17,033 bases of DNA from assembly GCA_964448395.1 (NCBI GenBank), contig CAYUWM010000038.1:1-17033 (forward strand), written 5' to 3'. The position numbers were made by a program, and so were the translations under genes. Shown in pieces: positions 7,090 through 12,496 of the stretch (positions are counted from its first letter, which is position 1; the number at the start of each line of letters is the position of its first letter). Source of the stretch: CAYUWM01 sp964448395. GTDB lineage: Bacteria > Chloroflexota > Dehalococcoidia > E44-bin15. A model generated the notes under the pieces. It was not told the DNA's origin and did no database searches. It was given only the letters and a program-made list of their open reading frames with translations.

Positions 7090-7130
7090 CTGTTTCCTCC
7101 CTATCAATATTCCAGACAGAAAGAAAAACG

Positions 7131-7946
7131 ATGGCTATCTTTGACTCTTATATAGAGAAGCTTTCCCGGTATGTAGAAGATCTCAAAAAACAGGGGAGAC
7201 AGGCAAGCGAGTTCCGTTGTCCCTCCGCCGCAGATGAGATAGTATCGGGGTTGCCGATACGGGTGGGCTCCAGTACCGGCGGAGGTGTGATACTGCGCTC
7301 GGACACCTTCACCGAGATGGGGAGCCCGGATGCCGGCTCGGTGTCGTTTATGCTGTGGACCGACGATCCATCGCTATTGCAGGACGGCAGGATTACCCTC
7401 ATCGGCCCTGACATACCGCAGTCGGAGGACGCCAGCCTGCCTTTCGGTCAGGTCCTGCTGATCGGCGGCAAAGGCCTGACCGCGGAACAGCACGGGGAGC
7501 TGGAGCGCAGCCAGCATGTCGGCGATCAGATAGAAGGATACATGATCAAGAGCGTGCCCCGGCGCACGTGGAGCAGGGTCAGCCGCGAGGCAGTTGCCAA
7601 AGGGTTCAACTTCGAGACGCTGGGCAGTGCACTGGTCGCCATTTACAAGTCGGCGGTACCCGATATAGAGGCGATGGAAGTGCTGTTCGTTACCTCCGGC
7701 AAGGAGGATTTGGAACCGCTGCAGAAGATTGCGGAGCAGGCTCAGGAGATATCCGAGAATATCGTAAAGGAGACATGGAAGGCCAAGGGCTACGATATCG
7801 AATGCTTCTCGACCTATGACTGCGATTCCTGCCCGGATAAAGTGGTGTGCGACGATATCAAGGGGATCATCAAGGTAAGAAAGAAGACCAAGAAGGCAAA
7901 GAGCGATGGCGGGTCGCAGGGTGGCAAGGAGATAACAGATGGCTGA
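7131..7946 (+). CDS. Acetyl-CoA synthase/CdhC-like protein lacking the A-cluster domain
   Basis: This encodes 271 residues from an ATG with only a weak A-rich ribosome site. Residues about 60-215 resemble the middle (A2-like) domain of bacterial acetyl-CoA synthase and the N-terminal half of archaeal CdhC: SVSFMLWTDDP (70-80), ITLIGPDIP (88-96), a GYMIKSVPRRTWSRVSREA stretch (136-154), FETLGSALVAIYKSAVPDIE (161-180) and VLFVTSG (184-190). Full ACS is about 730 residues and CdhC about 470. Here the chain stops where the Ni/Fe-S A-cluster domain should begin and has instead C-x5-C-x2-C-x5-C (225-240) plus a Lys-rich tail. It is therefore unlikely to make acetyl-CoA alone. Its stop overlaps the start of the CooC-like gene by 8 nt, implying coupled expression. 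A scaffold, corrinoid-protein-binding or metal-handling role is possible. Family recognition is from memory of conserved blocks. Confidence 0.72.
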   Translation: MAIFDSYIEKLSRYVEDLKKQGRQASEFRCPSAADEIVSGLPIRVGSSTGGGVILRSDTFTEMGSPDAGSVSFMLWTDDPSLLQDGRITLIGPDIPQSEDASLPFGQVLLIGGKGLTAEQHGELERSQHVGDQIEGYMIKSVPRRTWSRVSREAVAKGFNFETLGSALVAIYKSAVPDIEAMEVLFVTSGKEDLEPLQKIAEQAQEISENIVKETWKAKGYDIECFSTYDCDSCPDKVVCDDIKGIIKVRKKTKKAKSDGGSQGGKEITDG

Positions 7947-8745
7947 ACCGGTGACTGCGAAAAGGAAACTGATCGCCGTGTGCGGAAAGGGTGGCACCGG
8001 CAAGACGGCGTTCACCGCGATGGTGACCAAGGTCCTGCTGGACAGCGGGCGCGGCGGCAAGCTGCTGCTGATCGACGCCGATCCCGCTATGGGGCTGCCC
8101 CTGGCCCTTGGCGTGACGGTTGAACGGACCATGGGCCAGATACGGGAGGAGATAATCAAGACCGCCAGGCATGGTGGGGAGGAGGAGAAGAGGCGTGTGG
8201 TGGACATGATCGACTACATGGCGTTCGAGGCGCTGCATGAGGAGGACGGGTTCGCGCTGCTGGCCATGGGGCGGACCGAGACGCTGGGCTGCTTCTGTCC
8301 GATAAACAGCATTTTGAAGGAGACGATTCAAGCCCTGTCGAAGAGCTTCGATACTATCATCATCGACGGGGAAGCCGGCCTGGAGCAGATCAACCGGCAG
8401 GTGGTGGGCAAGGTCGATATGCTGATAATCGTCTCCGACGCCACCTCGCGCGGGCTTCTGACTGCGGCACAGGTAAGGCAGTTGGTGGTGGATGATAAGG
8501 TGATAAAGTGCGAGAGGCTGGTGCTGGTATTCAACCGGGTGCAGGGCAACGAGGACATCCTGCAGAAGGCCGCGGCTGATATCGGTATAGAGGTGTTGGG
8601 TTACGTCCCTCAAGACGAGAAGGTCGCATACCACGATCTGGTGGGCAAGCCGATAACAGAAATATCCGATTCGCCGGGGATTCAAGCGGTCCGCCGCATC
8701 GTAGAGGACGAAATCTTCCCCGAGCGCTTCGCCGCCAGTCGATAG
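7939..8745 (+). CDS. CooC/AcsF-like P-loop ATPase (nickel-insertion type)
   Basis: This encodes 268 residues. It has the deviant Walker A of the MinD/NifH/ParA class, CGKGGTGKT (15-23) with the signature Lys17, then LLLIDADPAMGLP (42-54) as the Walker A-prime/switch region. LGCFCP (116-121) carries the C-x-C pair that in CooC binds nickel or zinc at the dimer interface, and IIDGEAGLEQINR (141-153) matches the CooC-type switch. Known CooC/AcsF/CooC1 proteins use ATP to mature carbon monoxide dehydrogenase or acetyl-CoA synthase with nickel. The start codon lies inside the end of the ACS-like gene, which supports a joint role, but no CODH catalytic subunit is present in the window. It may act on CODH/ACS encoded elsewhere, or be recruited for another metalloprotein. 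Confidence 0.85.
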   Translation: MAEPVTAKRKLIAVCGKGGTGKTAFTAMVTKVLLDSGRGGKLLLIDADPAMGLPLALGVTVERTMGQIREEIIKTARHGGEEEKRRVVDMIDYMAFEALHEEDGFALLAMGRTETLGCFCPINSILKETIQALSKSFDTIIIDGEAGLEQINRQVVGKVDMLIIVSDATSRGLLTAAQVRQLVVDDKVIKCERLVLVFNRVQGNEDILQKAAADIGIEVLGYVPQDEKVAYHDLVGKPITEISDSPGIQAVRRIVEDEIFPERFAASR

Positions 8746-8758
8746 CGATCGATAGCGA
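8739..8758 (+). repeat. Perfect 10-bp tandem duplication at the end of the CooC-like gene
   Basis: TCGATAGCGA occurs twice in a row. The first copy contains the TAG stop at 8743-8745, so the second copy lies just outside the gene. It looks like a slippage duplication with no coding effect. Confidence 0.9.
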
Positions 8759-8793
8759 TTTACCCCGAATTCCGAAATCCGGCCTCGAAACTA

Positions 8794-8822
8794 TTGACAT
8801 TCACGCTCCAGTAGTATATGCT
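8794..8822 (+). promoter_or_regulatory. Promoter of the DUF5679-like gene
   Basis: TTGACA (8794-8799), a 17-nt spacer and TATGCT (8817-8822). The predicted start near 8829 leaves a short leader containing GGGAGG (8835-8840), 7 nt before the ATG. Confidence 0.7.
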
Positions 8823-8847
8823 CCCTAAAAAAATGGGAGGTAGTCGA

Positions 8848-8988
8848 ATGCAAGCATATTGTATGAAGTGCCGTGCCAAGAAGGAGATGAGAGACCCCAA
8901 AAGCATCAAGATGAAGAACGGCAAGCCGGCTACTCAGGGCGTGTGCCCCACCTGCGGCACCAAGATGTTCAGGATCGGAAAAGGCTAG
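8848..8988 (+). CDS. DUF5679-like mini zinc-ribbon protein, 46 residues
   Basis: The reading frame encodes a basic 46-residue protein beginning MQAYCMKCRAKKEM. It has two C-x2-C knuckles, Cys5/Cys8 and Cys34/Cys37 (CPTC), about 25 residues apart, which should bind one zinc, and a conserved-looking K-N-G-K-P-A-T-Q-G-V block between them followed by G-T-K-M-F-R-I-G near the end. This pattern matches the small DUF5679 family found in Chloroflexota, Actinomycetota and others, whose function is not established; a nucleic-acid-binding or ribosome-associated role is often suspected for such ribbons. It has its own promoter, a GGGAGG site 7 nt before the ATG, and a terminator downstream, so it is an independent unit. 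It is short, but the motif density makes it a real gene. Confidence 0.88.
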   Translation: MQAYCMKCRAKKEMRDPKSIKMKNGKPATQGVCPTCGTKMFRIGKG

Positions 8989-9027
8989 AATCCAAGCCCA
9001 GCGTATTTAAATTTAATAAACAAGAAT

Positions 9028-9066
9028 GAGGTCAGGCGCCCGTAAAGGACGTCAGGCCTCTTTTTG
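9028..9066 (+). terminator. Rho-independent terminator, possibly bidirectional
   Basis: GAGGTC at 9028-9033 pairs with GGCCTC at 9055-9060 (one G-U). After one mismatch, GGCG pairs further in (one G-U), leaving an 11-nt loop. Five T follow directly (9061-9065). On the minus strand the stem is followed by ATTCTTGTTTATT, so it may also end the propeller gene whose stop is at 9108. Confidence 0.75.
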
Positions 9067-9107
9067 TTAGTTGACATGTCGATTTTGTCCTTAACTGAAT
9101 CGGCGGG

Positions 9108-11240
9108 CTAGCGCTCTAACTTCAGTTTCTCTTTTATGCTGTCCCACAGGTCTGCGGCGCTGTCCCGCAGGTCGCTGAAGTCCATCCCCCGCCGTTTCAT
9201 GATCCACAGCCCTACCCCAATGGCCAGCAGTATCACCACCGCCACTATTATCCCGATCAGGGCGCCGGTGCCCAGTCCGCTGCCTTCCGCCGGTGGTGGT
9301 GTCACTGTCGGCTTGGGGGTCTTGGTGGGGGCGGGTGTCGCTGTGGGTACGGCGGGTGCCGCCAGCACCCCGTAAATGGTGAAGTGGTACAGGTCGAAGG
9401 TTATGGTATTGTTCTCGGTGTCCACCGTGCCGCTGATGAAGCTCCACTCGCCGGTCTCCTCGTCGAGCACGGCGATGACTATGTTCTCTGCGCTCATCCC
9501 GTCGGGTATATCGCTGGTGTTGAAGCACAGCGTCGCCTCCAGCGCCTGGCTGAAGGTGGCGCCGTCAGGCTCGAAGTCGAAGGCGGCCAGCACGTAGTGT
9601 CCCTCAGGCGGGTCCGGCAGCGGCTCCACCGGGGTTAAGTCTATATAGCGCAGCCGGTAGCCGCTCGAGTCGCGCGCCTCGGTACCCTCCGACAGGCGGA
9701 GGGCCACGCACCCGTCCCTGGAGGTGGCCTCGAAGTCCTCGCCCACTATGCCGTCGCTGTCTATGCTGCAAGATTGGGCTCTGTCAACCACATCCACCAT
9801 CAAGCCCGGGAGCGCCCCACCTCCACCGCCTCCTCCGCCTCCGCCCCGCGGGCGAACAGGTGTGGCCGTGGGCTCGATCGTAATCGTAGGACCAGGTGTG
9901 GTCGTAGGTTCGGGTGTGGCCGTCGGGCCGGGCGTGCCAGTACCTGTAGCTGTAGGTGTGGCAGTCGGGCCGGGCGTGCCTGTTGGACCGGGTGTGCCGG
10001 TACCTGTGGCAGTAGCTGTCGCGGTAGCGGTGGCGGTTGCTGTCACGGTAGGCGTAGTCGTGGCTGTAGACGTAGCGGTGGCAGTTGGCGTGGCTGTGGC
10101 CGTAGCGGTGGCTGTAGCGGTGGCAGTTGGCGTGGCTGTGCTCGTAGCCGTAGCTGTAGCTGTAGGTGTGGGCGACGGTGAAGGTGTTGGTGTTGCCGAA
10201 GGCGTGGGCGTGGGCCATCCGGAAAGCGTGGCGCCGTATATGTCCCGGTCTGCTACGTTGCGCAGGTCGTCCCACACCACGGTGTCCCCCCAGACATCGG
10301 GGTAGCGCTGGTCATTCGAGGCGTTGCAGATGAGGAACTCGGTGGAGGTGGTTAAATTGTAACCGTAGATGTCCCAGTTGCCGATGGCGGACGTGTAGTC
10401 TTGCCACACCACCAGGTCACCCTGTATGGCGGGCTGGGCCTGGTCCCCTGCCTTGACGCATATAGGGAACTCGGTAGCGGATGACAGGTCGTAGCCGTAG
10501 ATGTCCCCGTCTGGCCAGTCGTTGCGGCGATCCTCCCACACCACTATGTGCCCCCAGATGTCGGGATTCACCTGACCGGAGGTGGCGGTACAGATGGGGA
10601 ACTCGGTGGAGGTGGTCAGGTCATAGCCGTAGATGTCCCCGTTGTCCCATCGCTGGTCGGACCACACGACGATGTCCTCGGAGACAGCGGGCTGCTCCTG
10701 TTCGCTCAGGTTACTGCAGATGATTAACTCGGTGGCAGATGACAGGTTGTATCCGTAGATATCGCCCTGGCTGAGGCGGTGGTCTTCCCACACCACGATG
10801 TCTCCGCAGACATCGGGATAATACTGGTCAGATAAGTTGTCGCAAACTATAAAATCAGGGGGTGAAGACAGGTCGTAGCCGTATATGTCAGCATTCGAGT
10901 TGCGGTAGTCTTCCCACACCACGATATCGCCGGAGATAGCGGGAAACTGCTGAACGAATGAATTGTTGCAGATGAGAAACTCGGGGGATGGAGGCGTGGG
11001 CGTGGGCGTGGGCCAGCCGGAAAGAATGTAGCCGTAGATATCCCGGTCTGTGGTTGATTGATTTCGTCGGTCGTCCCACACCACGATGTTCCCGCAGATG
11101 GCGGGCTCCCGCTGCTGGTTCGTCTCGGTACAGATAGGGAACTCGGTGATAGTGGGGCCGGCGGCGATGGCCGGCAGCACCGTGGCGAGGTAGCCTATCG
11201 CCAGCGCTAACGTTATCAGTCCATATATTATTTTTCGCAT
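9108..11240 (-). CDS. Membrane-anchored seven-bladed propeller surface protein with Pro/Thr stalk
   Basis: This encodes 710 residues. Residues 1-27 are a signal peptide (MRKIIYGLI core, A-I-A-A end). Seven repeats of about 40-46 residues follow (32-340), each of the form E-F-x-I-C ... Q-x-x-P-x-I-x-G-D-I-V-V-W-x-D-x-R ... D-I-Y-G-Y-D-L, the TIGR04275-type propeller repeat (TolB-like fold); seven copies would close one ring. A Pro/Thr/Ala linker (341-465) and a run of ten glycines (466-475) form a stalk. Residues about 481-625 are a beta-rich domain with three cysteines that I do not recognise. A second short Pro/Thr linker leads to one transmembrane helix (about 657-680) and a basic cytoplasmic tail. 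The topology is type I: propeller outside, anchor at the C-terminus. A role in binding or cell-surface architecture is inferred. It has a consensus promoter and a weak GAGG ribosome site. Confidence 0.9.
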   Translation of the reverse strand: MRKIIYGLITLALAIGYLATVLPAIAAGPTITEFPICTETNQQREPAICGNIVVWDDRRNQSTTDRDIYGYILSGWPTPTPTPPSPEFLICNNSFVQQFPAISGDIVVWEDYRNSNADIYGYDLSSPPDFIVCDNLSDQYYPDVCGDIVVWEDHRLSQGDIYGYNLSSATELIICSNLSEQEQPAVSEDIVVWSDQRWDNGDIYGYDLTTSTEFPICTATSGQVNPDIWGHIVVWEDRRNDWPDGDIYGYDLSSATEFPICVKAGDQAQPAIQGDLVVWQDYTSAIGNWDIYGYNLTTSTEFLICNASNDQRYPDVWGDTVVWDDLRNVADRDIYGATLSGWPTPTPSATPTPSPSPTPTATATATSTATPTATATATATATATPTATATSTATTTPTVTATATATATATATGTGTPGPTGTPGPTATPTATGTGTPGPTATPEPTTTPGPTITIEPTATPVRPRGGGGGGGGGGALPGLMVDVVDRAQSCSIDSDGIVGEDFEATSRDGCVALRLSEGTEARDSSGYRLRYIDLTPVEPLPDPPEGHYVLAAFDFEPDGATFSQALEATLCFNTSDIPDGMSAENIVIAVLDEETGEWSFISGTVDTENNTITFDLYHFTIYGVLAAPAVPTATPAPTKTPKPTVTPPPAEGSGLGTGALIGIIVAVVILLAIGVGLWIMKRRGMDFSDLRDSAADLWDSIKEKLKLER
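9846..10220 (-). repeat. Minisatellite-like Pro/Thr/Ala-coding repeat tract
   Basis: This codes for residues 341-465 of the propeller protein: mostly alternating T-A and T-P units, then P-G-P-T units. On the plus strand the unit is a degenerate GTGGCTGTAGCG-like hexamer/dodecamer array; for example a roughly 27-bp block starting GTAGCGGTGGCAG appears twice near 10073 and 10115. Such tracts expand and contract by slippage. The ten-glycine run (9816-9845) adjoins it. Confidence 0.85.
10221..11147 (-). repeat. Seven tandem propeller-blade repeats
   Basis: Seven coding repeats of about 120-138 bp carry the DIYGYDL and DIVVW blocks. Blades 1 and 7 are both followed by the same L-S-G-W-P-T-P-T-P junction, the only blades to have it. 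DNA identity between copies is moderate, so the array is old rather than a recent amplification. Confidence 0.85.
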
Positions 11241-11272
11241 CGCTTACCACTTCCTCACAGGAAAAATTAGCG

Positions 11273-11301
11273 ATTATAACACTGGCTGGATGGTTTGTCA
11301 A
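11273..11301 (-). promoter_or_regulatory. Perfect-consensus promoter of the propeller surface protein
   Basis: On the minus strand there is TTGACA (11296-11301), exactly 17 nt, then TATAAT (11273-11278). Both boxes match the sigma-70 consensus in all six positions. The predicted start near 11266 gives a leader of about 26 nt. Confidence 0.85.
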
Positions 11302-11387
11302 GTTTTGAAGCTAGGCTTGAGGTTACGCGCTGTTGGCGACATGTGGGAGATGGTATTTGGTTTTCATTGTCCTGAGCGAGCCGAGTT

Positions 11388-12356
11388 TCAGCTTTTAGCC
11401 AGCCCGGTCACCACCTCGGCGGCCTGGGCCGTGATCCCGTCGAATAACTGCTTGACGGTGGGGATATCGTGTATCTGGCCGATCCCCTGCCCGCAGGAGA
11501 CAATGCCGGCATCCAGGTCGCCCTCCAGGTATACCTTCCTCGCTCGCTCCCCGGAGACGATGTCGAGAATATCTTTAAAAAAGTCCGCCCCCCTTTCCTC
11601 CATCTCGGCGCACCTGCTGGCAGCTTCATTGGCCCACACCCGGTGGGTGGCGATGGTCTTCATCACGATCATGGTGTCCAGCTCGGTGGCGTCGAGCAGC
11701 GCCCGCTTGAGCTTGTCGTGCACCGGACACTCTTTGGTCAGCAGAAGGCGCGTCCCCATAAGCGCCGCCTCGGCCCCCAGGGCGAGCACCGCCACCAGGC
11801 TGCGGCCGTCGACCACGCCACCGCCGCCGATGACCGGGACATCGACCCCCTTGACCACTGTGGGGACGATAACGATGGTGCCCAGATCGTATCTGCCGGT
11901 GGCCCCGCCCATCTCGTGGCCCACCACGGTAACGATATCGGCCCCCAGCCCCTGCGCCTTGAGGGCGTAGCGCAGGCCGGTGCACTTGTGGATCCAGGTC
12001 ATGCCCGCTTCCTTGAAGCGCTGGCACAGCTCCTGCGGCGGGGGCCTGTGCCCCGATGTCTCTACAATCCGGACCCCTTTCTGCGCCATTATCTCGGTGT
12101 ACTGGCTCTGGGAGACGGGGAACCGGGCAGGGAAGAAATTCAGGTTCACCGCGAACGGCTTATCGGTGAGCTGGCGGACCCTGTCGATGGCGGCCGCGAA
12201 CTCCTCTTCAGTCTGGTATATAATCGATGCCAGTGTTCCCAGTCCGCCGGCGTCGGAGATGGCGGCAACGAAATCGGCATCGGTGATGGACATCATGGCG
12301 CCGCCGACGATCGGGTACTTAATGCCCAGCATCTTGGTGAGCCTTGTCTCGAACAT
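11388..12356 (-). CDS. Nitronate monooxygenase/FabK-like FMN enzyme
   Basis: This encodes 322 residues from an ATG with GGAGG 8 nt upstream. The TIM-barrel FMN fold of PF03060 is recognisable: P-I-V-G-G-A-M (15-21), ISDAGGLGTLAS (33-44), VGHEMGGATG (145-154), PVIGGGGVVDGR (174-185) and GAEAALMGTRLL (194-205), which bind the FMN phosphate. Family members oxidise nitronates, reduce enoyl-ACP (FabK) or act on unknown substrates. In characterised class I enzymes the glycine pair of the middle motif is followed by a catalytic His (EAGGH); here Ala152-Thr153 take that place, so classical nitronate oxidation is doubtful. The gene is divergent from the OYE-type gene at 12497 with a compact shared promoter region, so the two may be co-regulated. 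In an anaerobe a reductase role is at least as likely as an oxygenase. Confidence 0.85.
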   Translation of the reverse strand: MFETRLTKMLGIKYPIVGGAMMSITDADFVAAISDAGGLGTLASIIYQTEEEFAAAIDRVRQLTDKPFAVNLNFFPARFPVSQSQYTEIMAQKGVRIVETSGHRPPPQELCQRFKEAGMTWIHKCTGLRYALKAQGLGADIVTVVGHEMGGATGRYDLGTIVIVPTVVKGVDVPVIGGGGVVDGRSLVAVLALGAEAALMGTRLLLTKECPVHDKLKRALLDATELDTMIVMKTIATHRVWANEAASRCAEMEERGADFFKDILDIVSGERARKVYLEGDLDAGIVSCGQGIGQIHDIPTVKQLFDGITAQAAEVVTGLAKS

Positions 12357-12389
12357 CGAATCGTCCTCCGTTAATATACTGATGTCTTG

Positions 12390-12418
12390 ATATTATTGGC
12401 TTGTCAAGCGGGTGTCAA
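12390..12418 (-). promoter_or_regulatory. Promoter for the nitronate-monooxygenase-like gene
   Basis: On the minus strand there is TTGACA (12413-12418), a 17-nt spacer, then TAATAT (12390-12395). The spacer contains the perfect inverted repeat GCTTG-a-CAAGC (12399-12409), a possible operator. The leader is about 26 nt. Confidence 0.65.
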
Positions 12419-12426
12419 ACCCTCGG

Positions 12427-12455
12427 TTGACCGCTCCCCCATGTGATGATAGACT
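12427..12455 (+). promoter_or_regulatory. Promoter for the 640-residue OYE-type gene
   Basis: TTGACC (12427-12432), a 17-nt spacer and TAGACT (12450-12455). Its -35 box is only 8 nt from that of the divergent promoter, so one bound regulator could affect both. The leader is about 35 nt. Confidence 0.6.
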
Positions 12456-12496
12456 GCAACTACTGACTGAATCGAGCAACGTTGAAGGAGAGCGCA

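Noticed and set aside
7374..8685. Two long minus-strand frames opposite the ACS-like and CooC-like genes
   Set aside because: No recognisable motifs or start signals; the plus-strand products are well-supported families.
9846..10220. Possible CRISPR array
   Set aside because: The repeats are short, degenerate, without unique spacers of fixed length, and code for a Pro/Thr linker in frame.
9724..10305. 193-codon plus-strand frame rich in Val/Ala/Gly
   Set aside because: It is the reverse of the Pro/Thr repeat tract; low-complexity sequence explains the open frame.
11469..12374. 301-codon plus-strand frame
   Set aside because: Antisense to the nitronate-monooxygenase-like gene, whose FMN motifs are intact.
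12482..12496. TTG start for the 640-residue OYE-type gene
   Set aside because: The AAGGAG site lies inside these codons and is correctly spaced for the ATG at 12497.
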